From: JARLGU01 sp036504535
GTDB lineage: Bacteria; Armatimonadota; Armatimonadia; Armatimonadales; Capsulimonadaceae
Assembly (NCBI GenBank): GCA_036504535.1
Contig: DASXUY010000057.1
Location: 40,556-104,555 of the forward strand
Length of the DNA: 64,000 bases
Reading direction: 5' to 3'
The translations under genes were made by a program, and so were the position numbers. Positions 54,601 through 60,857 of this stretch are shown here, piece after piece (position 1 is the stretch's first letter; each line of letters starts with the position of its first letter). The notes beneath the pieces are model-generated. The model saw only the letters and a list, made by a program, of their open reading frames with translations. It made no database searches and was not told the origin of the DNA.

Positions 54601-54905
54601 ATCTGACCGTCACGCCTGTGATTCCGGCATCATGGCCCGGCTTCAAGATGAAACTGCGCCACGGGGATGCCACATACACGATAACGGTTACCAACCATTC
54701 GGGCTCCGGCAGTAAGGCAATCACGACGACGCTCGACGGCAAGCCAGTGAACGGCGGCGCAGTGCCGGTATCACGCGAAGCTGGCCAGCATCAGGTGGAC
54801 GTGGTGATTGGCGAGCCGCCGGCAAGTGTGGATATCGACCTTGCGGGTCTGGGGATTCCACCCAGCGTCCACGAGTTGGCGTCGCCCGCTACGCCGAGCC
54901 GCTAA
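45654..54905 (+). CDS. ndvB: Cyclic beta-1,2-glucan synthase (NdvB/ChvB type, GT84-GH94)
   Basis: 3083 residues from ATG 45654 (AAGGAT upstream), longer than the ~2800-2900 of rhizobial NdvB. Residues 1-45 look like a YflT-type stress-protein fragment (TTIVGVFPDSDAARDALSNVRRHGF), followed by two membrane helices (50-107). A second helix pair (about 555-612) precedes the GT84 domain with ITLDADTELPQG (~770) and QHRWIRGDWQ (QxxRW). More helices follow (960-1125). A glycoamylase-like toroid, then two GH94 beta-sandwich units and a phosphorylase toroid with GGGDWNDGLNRVG (catalytic Asp ~2736) complete it. The membrane enzyme primes, elongates and cyclises beta-1,2-glucan, an osmoregulated periplasmic glucan. 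Confidence 0.93.
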   Translation: MNSKTTIVGVFPDSDAARDALSNVRRHGFLHSTLITAKSNHRFEGGRERSLVAAAAAGCIALAIVVGYGLGVIAATSFMLHVAPYLAGVVTAALLAVVALAFMVSQFGVGRTKRARLRKWIISGESIVIVEADIAHVKSAIDLIGEEQRDRPITFTFHPRSFTSATDNWVSLRSEPPSMEKLSDQARALAEHHVAGKRHGNVHQLNERLDESDRTFSAVLSHISATAGTETGVDLSSEWLLDNAHLIRRHFAEYRSSLSGGFYRQLPILDAGAEAGLPRVYAVARTLVADTDAQFDRSKIIAFLAAYQTARPLTLGELWAMPLMLRLAVLEHLKRLILNLDQRQREHQEAAFLANRLLSATRTHPEAMLTYVAQLTRDIPNPSPHLVEQLLGHLYDETAVVAAVRSWVESALGGSITDITENEQHAQALQQVSLANAIGSLRDLSRMDWSTVVEETSVADLVLRTDPADVYAHMDFGTRDQYRHVIERIARHSKYTEIDVAWAALEEARNSPDRLRQHVGYHLVDNGLPRLEKRLGYHPPIGESVRRFIYARPGRFYIGAVLLMTLGILAAVVHRASTHSDAAWLTIALALTALLLSSEVAVTIVNALVTAILPPRSLPRLDLSKAIPDEQRTLIVVPMMLLTPESIRHEVERINIHWLANQDKNLLFALLADYSDAPEKHMPEDLERLEVAQRGIDALIEQHGDDRFYLLHREREWCTSENCWMGWERKRGKIEDLNRLIVNDPAPGRPTVYVHGNAERLAGIRYVITLDADTELPQGTAARLIGTIAHPLNAPQISPKNRLVTHGYTIIQPRVTTSLPSATSTLFTRLFTDPRGTDPYTHVSADLYQDLSGEASYYGKGIYDVAAFHAVLTGRFPDSHLLSHDLIESTFVRAGLASDVELFDNFPADYISFSGRQHRWIRGDWQIADWLFPITPTHGGHERNALSALSRWKIFDNLRRSLIPLVGFLGLVLAWLASGHPLWWTLFIAVTLTLPDLVGVIRGFGAMILRAPGASAGFIGGATRGLFTFALLPHQAFLAADAIGRTLHRRLVTHLHLLEWETASEAHRKSKNRQSQFVISMLWIPALSIAIGIACGKNSVDALVSALPFLLLWSISPAIVASLWSPSVSPRQGQLSDSDKLFLRRLARRTWRFFDDFVNADTNWLPPDNRQTSLRVETAPRTSLTNLGLWLLSAQSAWDLGYASVDSLVERLEKTFDTMDRLERPGGHLLNWYATHDLTPLAPRYISSVDSGNLLGALWAFVPGVTSFGTDAVLNKRLFDGLADTAAVLREFETGTTQHLADNHYTTIEALCRDGGERLDGLVGRIRDLRIASEKLLAAAESTYAQKPAISYWASKFHEQTMEANTLVDRYLSWVEILEEVPTEGLLSLGSSAHSWRRSALAAVPSLAAISQSSVPGLASLVGLASHVGSSTAPLISDWLTRLSSSVDKSRRNAIEEMDRINRLANRARQTAASIDMRFLYDESKRVFSIGYNTDDHRLDNSYYDLLASESRLGSLVSIASGAIPAKHWSALGRPFGNSYGKPAMMSWSGTMFEYLMPLLLTKCFENSLLDLACRTAVESQMEYGRSRGVPWGISESGYSALDSRQIYQYYAFGVPSLALKRDVETLLVVAPYASVLALMVEPAAAVANLRRLKRGGVLRSNEEQSMMGECGFYEAIDYSRRSNQIGQRGVIVRSYMAHHQGMSLVALNNTLNDDIMRTRFHSDPRIRAVESLLYEGVHLSGTLPEVSRPLEIVHSKRISVDPPSVARITTPNTLSPRVCLLSNSSYNVMVTNAGGGYSRWKDIEITRWRADATRDSYGTYCYIKDVETGTFWSTTHQPVKREVSEFSVLFALEKAEIKCRYQGIESITDIAVSPEDDVEVRRITLVNHSSRARTLELTTYAELSLASHDADRAHPAFGKLFVETEYLPAYGALAAHRRPRSNSETNPWVFHMLTSPARGTSYIEYETSRADFIGRGRDLGNPLAMDGPLMESVGAVLDPVFSIRRRVTIKPGERVQIVSVLGVAQDKETIERLAMKYSTREAAHRALELAWTNAQLELRHLRIQSRDALHYQRLAAYVVYPGAALRPATERLGQSMGGQDRLWAHGISGDLPLVVITIGDDEDLDVVRELLLAHSYWRVKSLVCDLLILNDEPGGYNQPLAERLRQLVNVHSQTVGAEQPGGVFIRPLRQMGVADAALLQATARIALVAARGSLSQQMGLVPTSRHVVSNPTRPHILPESPSAPLPFLDLDYHNGRGGFTKDGKEYAIYLGAGETTPAPWINVIANPSFGATVSETGAGMTWAHNSQSNRLTPWSNDPVTDPASDALYLRDEEVGVVWTPTASPIRENDPYRARHGSGYSIFEHSSHGIMQELTVYVPVEDQSAPTVRVQILRLRNDSDRRRRLTLTSYAEWVLGTDRDATQSHVQTLFDRQSQSIFARNPYHPNYPHNVAFMAINRVAASYTGDRAEFIGRNGTLAHPEAMMRDRLSGTTGTGLDPCGAIQVDISIEPGREETVVILLGEAKSVDDARALITRYRDHNEAAKALRETQAWWEHTLSAVTVETPVQSVDLLLNRWTLYQAICCRIWGRSAFYQSGGAYGFRDQLQDVMAVLISRPEIARAQILRSAARQFREGDVQHWWHVETGAGTRTRISDDLLWLPFVTAQYIRVTGDAGILDEPVKWLEAPVLTPEEHEVYTTPTVTEDASQLLEHCIRAVTKGSTSGQHGLPLIGGGDWNDGLNRVGAGGKGESVWLAWFLIHVFHDLAELLRMRGFSNDATAYDNKAKELAAVIEDVAWDGDWYLRAFFDDGSPLGSAGSDEARIDSLPQSWAVISGLADPARAQKAMAAVESNLVREHEQIVLLFTPPFDKTERDPGYIKGYVPGVRENGGQYTHGALWSPLAFARLGDGDRAANLLLLMSPIEHSNTPEKAARYAVEPYAVAADVYALQGREGRGGWTWYTGSASWMYRVWVEEVLGLTLRGDNLTVTPVIPASWPGFKMKLRHGDATYTITVTNHSGSGSKAITTTLDGKPVNGGAVPVSREAGQHQVDVVIGEPPASVDIDLAGLGIPPSVHELASPATPSR

Positions 54906-54911
54906 TGCTCT

Positions 54912-54958
54912 AGTAGGCACGCTTCAGGCAAGTCAACGCTAGCCTGAAGCCGCCTACT
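54912..54958. terminator. Hairpin between converging genes
   Basis: AGTAGGC + GCTTCAGGC (54912-54929) pairs with GCCTGAAGC + GCCTACT (54942-54958), a 16-bp stem with one internal bulge. It overlaps the glpD stop codon (TAG 54956-54954) and follows the ndvB stop. No T tract, so either an RNA-stabilising hairpin or a weak bidirectional terminator. Confidence 0.6.
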
Positions 54959-56624
54959 CGGCCACGCCATATCGGACCCTGCAATTCGCGGCGAAAGTGC
55001 CAACTTCTCGTTGCGCCAAATTTTCATCCCAGTTGAGTTCGGTAGCCATGATAGCTGCCACGGTCGGCGCAATCCCGGTACCATGATCGTGCGATTCGAG
55101 CGCGATCCGCGTCCGCCGCTCCAGCACATCCTCAAGCGTCTGCGCGCCCTCGTAACGGCACGCATATACCACTTCTCCCGCTACATAGGGCAACAACCGA
55201 TCAAGCGGTAGTGCAAATGCGCTGGATTCAGAAAACAAACGCAGAAGCTCGGGCGTGTTGCCACCGTACGATTCGGCGATGTGCTCGCGCGCGTCGGCGG
55301 TCAGATCGCCGATTGGGTACCTCGCTGCAAGCGCATCCCAGTCGAGCGGCCACCGTTCTCCGCCGTCGAGAACTCTGTCTCGCGTGCCCGACCGGAAGCG
55401 TCGCCCGTCGCGGCGGGCGATATGCGCTACGGTTTGCTCGGCCATGATGCGGCTTGTAGTCAGCTTTCCGCCGGTGATTGTTACCATGCCGCACGGGCCA
55501 TCATGCAGCAGATGGCTGCGAGACAAGCGCCGCGACGATTTCCCGGTGCGCGTAATCAACGGGCGGTATCCAGCCATCGTGCTGATTACATCCGCTTCGG
55601 TCAATTGCGGGGTCAGGTACCGGTTGCAGTGATCGAGCAGGTAACGAACGTCATCTCTGGTGGTCGCCGGACTATCCACGTCGCCACCTTCAGTGTCGGT
55701 AGTTCCGATCAAAACCGCGCCGCGCCACGGGATGATAAACATCAGCCGACCGTCGTCGGTTTCGGGGAGCACGAGAGCCGCGTCGGTAACTGGCAGGCGG
55801 TTCGCCGATACAAGCAGATGGACCCCTTTTGCGGCACTGATCGCGATTTGCGACGGCATCCCTGTGAGGGCTTCGATAGCCGCTGCATGAACACCCGTTG
55901 CGTTGACAATATGCCTGGCGCGTATGGCGTAATCGGCCCCGGTGAGCAAGTCTTGCACAAGGGCGGTCGTGATTGCTCCGTCGCTGGTCTCGAAACCGAT
56001 CACCGACGCGTAGTTCGCAAGCTTTGCTCCCCCTGCCAGTGCGCTGCGCAGATTAGCCAGCGTCAGCCGAACATCGTCCGTGCGGCCGTCGAAGTAGGCG
56101 AATGCGGTGCGGAGCCCTTGCAGCGAGAGCGACGGTGCGCGTGCAACAACATCATCGACAGAGAGACGCGAATGGTGATGCACGTTGAGCCGTCCGGCCA
56201 GAGTATCGTAAAGCTCCAAACCGCCATCGACCATTGCTGGCAAGCCCGCGCCGCCGGGAGGAGCAAACGGCACTCCCAGCGGTTTCTTGGACCAGTCGTA
56301 AAGCGGCAAGACAAACTCAATCGGCTTCACTAACCACGGAGCGTTGTGAAACAGCCGTCCTCGCTCCACCAGCGCCTCATGCACCAACGCAAAGTCCATC
56401 TGTGGAAGATAGCGAATGCCACCGTGCGCTAGCTTCGTCGATTTGCTGCTTGTGCCCGACGCGTAATCGCCCTTCTCCACAAGGCCCACCGTAAATCCGG
56501 CCACGGCGGCTTCGTAAGCAACAGCCGCTCCAGTGATACCGCCACCGATGACGAGCACGTCGATGCCGTCCGCTGCCATCGATTCCAGCGCTGCTGCGCG
56601 GTCGATATGTGAGAGAGTGTTCAC
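54954..56624 (-). CDS. glpD: Glycerol-3-phosphate dehydrogenase (FAD-dependent)
   Basis: 556 residues from GTG 56624, which has GGAGG at 6 nt and overlaps the glpQ stop by four bases (GTGA). FAD-binding VLVIGGGITGAAVAYEAAVAG, the GlpD stretch GDYASGTSSKSTKLAHGGIRYL, IPWRGAVLIGTTDTE, and the C-terminal region KLTTSRIMAEQTV are diagnostic. It oxidises sn-glycerol-3-phosphate to DHAP and passes electrons to quinone at the membrane. With glpQ it makes a small route from glycerophosphodiesters to triose phosphate. The candidate SorC operator lies upstream of glpQ. Confidence 0.95.
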   Translation of the reverse strand: MNTLSHIDRAAALESMAADGIDVLVIGGGITGAAVAYEAAVAGFTVGLVEKGDYASGTSSKSTKLAHGGIRYLPQMDFALVHEALVERGRLFHNAPWLVKPIEFVLPLYDWSKKPLGVPFAPPGGAGLPAMVDGGLELYDTLAGRLNVHHHSRLSVDDVVARAPSLSLQGLRTAFAYFDGRTDDVRLTLANLRSALAGGAKLANYASVIGFETSDGAITTALVQDLLTGADYAIRARHIVNATGVHAAAIEALTGMPSQIAISAAKGVHLLVSANRLPVTDAALVLPETDDGRLMFIIPWRGAVLIGTTDTEGGDVDSPATTRDDVRYLLDHCNRYLTPQLTEADVISTMAGYRPLITRTGKSSRRLSRSHLLHDGPCGMVTITGGKLTTSRIMAEQTVAHIARRDGRRFRSGTRDRVLDGGERWPLDWDALAARYPIGDLTADAREHIAESYGGNTPELLRLFSESSAFALPLDRLLPYVAGEVVYACRYEGAQTLEDVLERRTRIALESHDHGTGIAPTVAAIMATELNWDENLAQREVGTFAANCRVRYGVAE

Positions 56625-57382
56625 GAGATGCCTCCAAGCTGCGATGCCATCCACGCCGCTCGGTTGCTGGTAAGCGAGTCAACACCAAGCGCAGACAGCC
56701 GCGTGGCTTCGCTGGCACCGTCCACGGTCCAGACCGCGAGCGCTAGCCCCGCCTCGTGGACACGTCGAACTACGCTAGCATCGGTGACCGCGCGGTACTC
56801 GATGTCGAGACCGTCTGCCTCCGTGGCCTTCGCCGCCGCGATGGTTCGGGACCAGAATGCGTCGCTATTGCCTACAGCTGACGAGTCGCTGCCCGAGAGG
56901 TAGAACGCACGGCAATGCGGCAGTTGGCGCTTCGTTTCGGCGACGGCTGCGGCGGAGAATGAGATGACGATCAGCTGCTCAATCGCAACTCCCGCCGACG
57001 CGATATCGACGGCCAGACGGCTTACCATCTGTGGCTCCGTCGACGGAGCATCTACCTTCAGTTCGACATAGCAACTCGTGCCTGCTGGTAATGCCCCGAG
57101 CAGCTCGGTCAGAAGCGGAAGGCGTTCTCCTGCCCACTCCCCACCCTTCCAGACGCCAGCGTCGAGCTCGCGCAACCGCGACGATGGCGTGTCACCGACG
57201 ACGCAATCCACACCGGTTGTTCGCTTCGTGTTGCCATCATGACAGCAGATCAGCGCACCGTCCGACGTCACGTGCACATCTGTCTCAACGGCTGTGCAGC
57301 CGCGCTCCCACGCCAGCCGAAAAGCCGCCATCGTATTCTCCGGCGCGTCCGCCGATTCACCCCGATGCGCTATGAGTTCCAT
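56621..57382 (-). CDS. glpQ: Glycerophosphodiester phosphodiesterase
   Basis: 253 residues. ELIAHRGESADAPENTMAAF carries His, Arg and Glu of the GDPD active site; ETDVHVTSDGALICCHD carries the metal-binding Glu/Asp and second catalytic His; YVELKVD supplies another ligand Glu. No signal peptide, so it resembles cytoplasmic UgpQ more than periplasmic GlpQ. ATG 57382 has GGAGA at 10 nt; an ATG at 57400 has none. It overlaps glpD by 4 nt and releases sn-glycerol-3-phosphate for it. Confidence 0.93.
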   Translation of the reverse strand: MELIAHRGESADAPENTMAAFRLAWERGCTAVETDVHVTSDGALICCHDGNTKRTTGVDCVVGDTPSSRLRELDAGVWKGGEWAGERLPLLTELLGALPAGTSCYVELKVDAPSTEPQMVSRLAVDIASAGVAIEQLIVISFSAAAVAETKRQLPHCRAFYLSGSDSSAVGNSDAFWSRTIAAAKATEADGLDIEYRAVTDASVVRRVHEAGLALAVWTVDGASEATRLSALGVDSLTSNRAAWMASQLGGIS

Positions 57383-57491
57383 AAGTTTGTGATCTCCCAT
57401 TCGGTTGTTTGACGACTGCTGCCCCTTGCCTGGTGCGTCCTACCCCGACGAGCCCAGCAAGTCTGCTGGAGTGTTATCGTATCGTCTTTCA

Positions 57492-57514
57492 ATATTTATG
57501 CTGCATATTTATGC
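57492..57514 (-). promoter_or_regulatory. Candidate SorC-family operator upstream of glpQ-glpD
   Basis: On the minus strand GCATAAATATGCAGCATAAATAT. The unit GCATAAATA is repeated directly at ~12 bp. The same CAGCATAAATATG block overlaps the start of the SorC gene (58498-58521). TTGCAT and TATTGA around it could act as -35 and -10. Confidence 0.65.
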
Positions 57515-57546
57515 AAATTTGGAGTTCAGACGCTTACGTATGCTAC

Positions 57547-58500
57547 CTACCGCAAAAGTAACGCCGATGCGCATGTCTCATCAACGAGCAGCGTGTTGAT
57601 CAGCTTTCCTTCCACAGCCGCAAGAATGGCCGCGGTTCGCCCTGTACCGACTGTCGCCCCAACGGTCTTTCGGATCGTTGGCAGCGTCGCGAGCGGAAGG
57701 CTGACGGTGCGTCCCTTAAGAGCCGTCTCGCACTCGACACCAGCGGCGTCGTAGAATCGGCCCAAGATCTCCCCCACGGCACCAGCGGCGTGCAATGCGG
57801 CAAGCTCATCGACGGTGAGAACGTGGCGATCCAGAAAGACCGACTCGGTGAGCGAACCGATGCCGAGAAGCGCAACATCCGCGCTCGCAAGCTCGGCCAT
57901 CACCATACGGATCTGCTCCAGGGCAAGAACGTGGCGCGCAGTTTCGGTGTTCGGCAGAATCGCTGGGCTATTCAAGGTCAGAAAGCTGCCTCGCCACCGC
58001 GCCGCTAGCGAGCGCCCAAGTTCCGACGCGTCATAGCTGTTCGTAGACGAATCGGTGCTGCCCATCGCCTGGATGACTGTCGGCGGCACGGGGCGCCCGA
58101 CCGGCTTCATGTGCTCAACCAGCGCTTCGATGGTGCGAGTGCCCGCAATGGCGACCCGCGACGCCGAATTCAGCCACGCGCTGACAATCGGCGCGCCAAA
58201 GTACCCGGTGACGTGCCGCAGGTCTTCGTCGCGCTGGTGCGCCACGGCCCGTATGACGATCGCCTCGATACCAAGTGCGCGTGTGAGGTCAGCCTCCAGC
58301 TCATGGTTGCGCGGCTCGTATTCGGGCACCGATATACGCACAAGGCCGCGATCCCGCGCGAGGGCCAGCATCCGCGACACTTTGGACTGAGAAACGTTCA
58401 CCAGCCGCGCGATCTCCATCTGTGGGAGGCCATCGAGAAAGTAGAGGCGAGCCGCAAGGATGAGTTGCTCATCCGTATAATTGGAAGATTGCTTTGGCAT
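57547..58500 (-). CDS. SorC/DeoR-type sugar-phosphate-binding regulator
   Basis: 317 residues. N-terminal HTH (DEQLILAARLYFLDGLPQMEIARLVNVSQSKVSRMLALARDRGLV, about 10-55) and a C-terminal sugar-isomerase-like effector domain (RVAIAGTRTIEAL, VIQAMGSTDSS, ADVALLGIGSLTE, GAVGEILGRFYDAAG, TLPTIRKTVGATVGTGRTAAILAAVEGKLINTLLVDE). SorC proteins bind phosphorylated sugars or polyols. Its own start region and the glpQ promoter share an operator-like sequence, making glycerol-3-phosphate or DHAP a plausible effector, which is inference. Confidence 0.93.
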   Translation of the reverse strand: MPKQSSNYTDEQLILAARLYFLDGLPQMEIARLVNVSQSKVSRMLALARDRGLVRISVPEYEPRNHELEADLTRALGIEAIVIRAVAHQRDEDLRHVTGYFGAPIVSAWLNSASRVAIAGTRTIEALVEHMKPVGRPVPPTVIQAMGSTDSSTNSYDASELGRSLAARWRGSFLTLNSPAILPNTETARHVLALEQIRMVMAELASADVALLGIGSLTESVFLDRHVLTVDELAALHAAGAVGEILGRFYDAAGVECETALKGRTVSLPLATLPTIRKTVGATVGTGRTAAILAAVEGKLINTLLVDETCASALLLR

Positions 58501-58550
58501 ATTTATGCTGACTTATTATGCATACTATCCTAAACGTTCTGGAAAGTCAA
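58498..58550 (-). promoter_or_regulatory. Promoter and operator of the SorC-type regulator
   Basis: Minus strand TTGACT (58550-58545), 17-bp spacer, TAGTAT (58527-58522), then GCATAATAAGTCAGCATAAATATG (58521-58498) whose last three bases are the start codon. The transcript is nearly leaderless and the operator covers the start site. Confidence 0.8.
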
Positions 58551-58600
58551 TACGATGCACTATCGAGGAACATATTGAATGCCAACACGCCGTCAAACGG

Positions 58601-58629
58601 TTGACATTGCCTGCCTCACAAGGTACACT
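58601..58629 (+). promoter_or_regulatory. Promoter of the tRNA-Arg gene
   Basis: TTGACA (58601-58606), 17-bp spacer, TACACT (58624-58629); the start site would lie ~37 nt before the mature tRNA. Confidence 0.8.
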
Positions 58630-58673
58630 ATCATCCGTTCTCGCAAAGGCTAGGCCGATGCGGAACGCTTTAT

Positions 58674-58750
58674 GCGTCTGTAGCTCAGCGGATTAGAGCG
58701 ACTGGTTGCGGTCCAGTAGGCCGGGGGTTCGAGTCCCTCCAGACGCACCA
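58674..58750 (+). tRNA. tRNA-Arg (anticodon GCG)
   Basis: 77 nt with encoded CCA. Acceptor GCGTCTG / CAGACGC, D arm GCTC...GAGC, anticodon stem ACTGG / CCAGT with loop TTGCGGT (anticodon GCG, reading CGC/CGU), T stem GGGGG / CCCTC with one G-U pair and loop TTCGAGT. A terminator follows directly. Most bacteria read these codons with an ICG (ACG) tRNA, so GCG is the less usual choice. Confidence 0.95.
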
Positions 58751-58758
58751 TACATAAG

Positions 58759-58799
58759 CACCCGAGAATTGCCCCAAGGCCGTCCTCGGGTGTTTTTTT
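58759..58799 (+). terminator. Intrinsic terminator of the tRNA gene
   Basis: CACCCGAG / CTCGGGTG 8-bp stem followed by seven T residues. Confidence 0.9.
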
Positions 58800-59169
58800 G
58801 CGCCCCATGTTACGTCATTAACACACTCCCGAAAGATAACATGTTGCCGTTGTTCTGCCGCTAAGTGCACGGCCGACGCTTGACCCTGCGTCCCGGAGGG
58901 ACAGTCCTAAATTTGATAGCCACTGAATTCATTCCGTGGCCCACTGCCGCGCCTGGGCTCAGTCTGCGTAGGACGAAAAAGTGCACGCGCTGGAATCGCT
59001 TGGCCATTATCGTGTTGCCTCATTTAAGAATCTGACCGAAGGCTTTCGGTTGCTTCATTTAGGAATCTTACCCAACGGGAGTTTCCCGTCGGGGATTTGG
59101 ACTTGTGATTCAGCGGCGAGAGCCGCCCTTCCTTCTCCTTTGGTTGTGTGCTGCGCCCTAAACGTAACG

Positions 59170-59502
59170 TTACGCTTGGGTGATGTAGAACTCGGCTTTC
59201 AGGTCGTCGATTTGGTCCCTCACGTCGTTGACCTGGTCGAGGTTCTGGTGGAAGCGCTCGGCTACTTCTCCTTCGTGCCATTTCTCGGAGCGGTTGTCGG
59301 AATAGTCCTGCATCTCCTCGGCGACATTGGACAGCAATCGTTCCGCCAGATCGATGGCCATCTTCCATCTGCCCGTGCTGGGAACTGTGGAGAGCGGAGC
59401 CAGCGCCGGCAGGTAGAGAGGCGGGGTTTGCCTCCCTTGCTGGCGGGATCGATATGCTGCTTGCCGTTCGGCATTGGTTGAGTACCTACGCATTCTGGGC
59501 AT
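59170..59502 (-). CDS. Small second ORF of the insertion sequence
   Basis: 110 residues from ATG 59502, preceded by AAGGAGG, and overlapping the transposase 3' end by 17 nt in another frame. The protein is charged and helical, with an N-terminal basic region (MPRMRRYSTNAERQAAYRSRQQ) and an acidic coiled-coil-like end (FHQNLDQVNDVRDQIDDLKAEF). The family is unknown. The strong ribosome-binding site and overlap argue that it is a real accessory gene of the element. Confidence 0.75.
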   Translation of the reverse strand: MPRMRRYSTNAERQAAYRSRQQGRQTPPLYLPALAPLSTVPSTGRWKMAIDLAERLLSNVAEEMQDYSDNRSEKWHEGEVAERFHQNLDQVNDVRDQIDDLKAEFYITQA

Positions 59503-60727
59503 AGCGCGCCCCTCCTTCAAACGTAACGTTACGTTTGCCGAGGTCGTCCGGCTGGTCGGGAAATGACTGGCCGACGGCAAAGCGGGGCAGCGCCATTTCC
59601 AGATCTCGAAGATTTCGGCGCAATTGCGCCGGGTTGAGCATGAGGTACTTCTTGCGCATGGCGGCAAGCTGCGCGCGCCCTTCTTCATGCTGGTCCAGGA
59701 TCTTCTCGTAGCGCTGCCACGGCGTCTGGGCTTGATCGTAGCTCTTCTTGACGCGTGCGCCGTTGCGGGTCTTGCCGATCAGCTTCATCGACGGCTCGAA
59801 GAAGTTTAGGCAGAGGCGGTGCGCTTGGTAGAGCTTGTTGAGGTGGGCGCAAGCGGCCGCTCCTTCGTAGCGAGCATATCCGACCAGGGGACGCACCACG
59901 GCGCCGTTCTTCTGCTCTACGTGGCATTGATCGTTCTTCTTGTAGGGTCGGCAACGAGTAAACGTAACGTTGTTGTCGTCGCACCAGCGCTTCAATAGAT
60001 GGTTGATGAACTCGCTCCCGTTGTCGCTGTCGATCCCGAGCAGGGCGAACGGGAGGCCGCTTCGGATCTGCTCGATGGCTGCAACTACAGCGATCTGACT
60101 GCGGTTCACGATCCCTGCGCATTCGGTCCATCCCGTGCATATATCGGTCATGGTGAGCGTGTAGCAGTATTCGCCTGCCGCCGTTCCGCCGCAATGGGCG
60201 ACCAGATCGATCTCCATGAAGCCTGGCCGGTTTTCTGACCAGTCCTCGTACGTTCGGATCGGGATCTGGTGGCGAAGCAAGGTTCCCGGCAGAGTGGTGC
60301 TAATCCCTCTGTCGTTTTGCCTTCGGACGCGGCTCAACAGCCGACCGGCGGTCGACACGCTCATCTCAAGCAAGCGGATCTTCGTTGCAGAGGCCAGAGT
60401 TATTTCGCCGAAGCGCTCCAGCGCGTCGATCAGCTCGCGCAAAAAGGGGACCAGGCGCTTGGCGCACAGTCCGCCCGAGAGCCTCCAGACCGACAACAGC
60501 GCTATCTCGACATCGGCACCGTACTTTCGGCGGCGGCGGCGAGGAACTCCAAGAGATTTCGAAATCGCGATCCCTGCCTTTTCAAGGACCCCGATCGCGT
60601 ATTTTCGGTTGTAGCCGGTCGAAAGAACAAAGCCGTCCAGCATTTGGCTCTTTGCCGTTTTGCTCGCGCTACGGTAGTGCGGAGCAAGCGAAGCCGCTAG
60701 TTCGCGGCGAGATTTCAAACTCATCAT
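59486..60727 (-). CDS. DDE transposase (integrase-core, ISNCY-like)
   Basis: 413 residues. An N-terminal HTH region (1-135, including ASATKIRLLEMSVSTAGRLLSRVRR) precedes an RNase-H-like core with D174 (FMEIDLVAH), D235 (GIDSDNGSEF) and E271 (HVEQKNG); D235 and E271 are separated by 35 residues, the standard D-x35-E spacing. The sequence is intact without frameshift, so the element may be active. Assignment to a named IS family would need a database comparison. Confidence 0.9.
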   Translation of the reverse strand: MMSLKSRRELAASLAPHYRSASKTAKSQMLDGFVLSTGYNRKYAIGVLEKAGIAISKSLGVPRRRRRKYGADVEIALLSVWRLSGGLCAKRLVPFLRELIDALERFGEITLASATKIRLLEMSVSTAGRLLSRVRRQNDRGISTTLPGTLLRHQIPIRTYEDWSENRPGFMEIDLVAHCGGTAAGEYCYTLTMTDICTGWTECAGIVNRSQIAVVAAIEQIRSGLPFALLGIDSDNGSEFINHLLKRWCDDNNVTFTRCRPYKKNDQCHVEQKNGAVVRPLVGYARYEGAAACAHLNKLYQAHRLCLNFFEPSMKLIGKTRNGARVKKSYDQAQTPWQRYEKILDQHEEGRAQLAAMRKKYLMLNPAQLRRNLRDLEMALPRFAVGQSFPDQPDDLGKRNVTFEGGARYAQNA

Positions 60728-60857
60728 TCACCTCATTTACACCGGGCAAGCAAGAACTTGCTACGGTCAGCTTTTTAAATGAGGCAACCAATACGCTACG
60801 GTCAGATAATTAGTGAGGCAATGCGATTATGACCCGCTTGCAGCGATCTGCGCCATA

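Larger units (their letters stand above)
59014..60822. mobile_element. Insertion sequence with doubled ~25-bp terminal repeats
   Basis: About 1.8 kb containing a DDE transposase and a small second ORF. Left end: GTTGCCTCATTTAAGAATC... (59014-59038) and a second copy at 59049-59073. Right end, inverted: ...TTTTTAAATGAGGCAAC (60764-60788) and ...TAATTAGTGAGGCAAT (60799-60822). The two copies at each end are separated by exactly 10 bp on both sides, so the transposase probably binds two sites per end. I could not establish a target-site duplication. The element lies between tRNA-Arg and an alpha/beta hydrolase gene. Confidence 0.85.

Noticed and set aside
58674..60822. Genomic island integrated at tRNA-Arg
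   Set aside because: No duplicate of the tRNA 3' end was found downstream and no tyrosine integrase is present; the adjacent element is a simple DDE insertion sequence.
59000..60835. Target-site duplication of the insertion sequence
   Set aside because: Flanks outside the outer repeats do not give a clear direct repeat by eye, so none is claimed.
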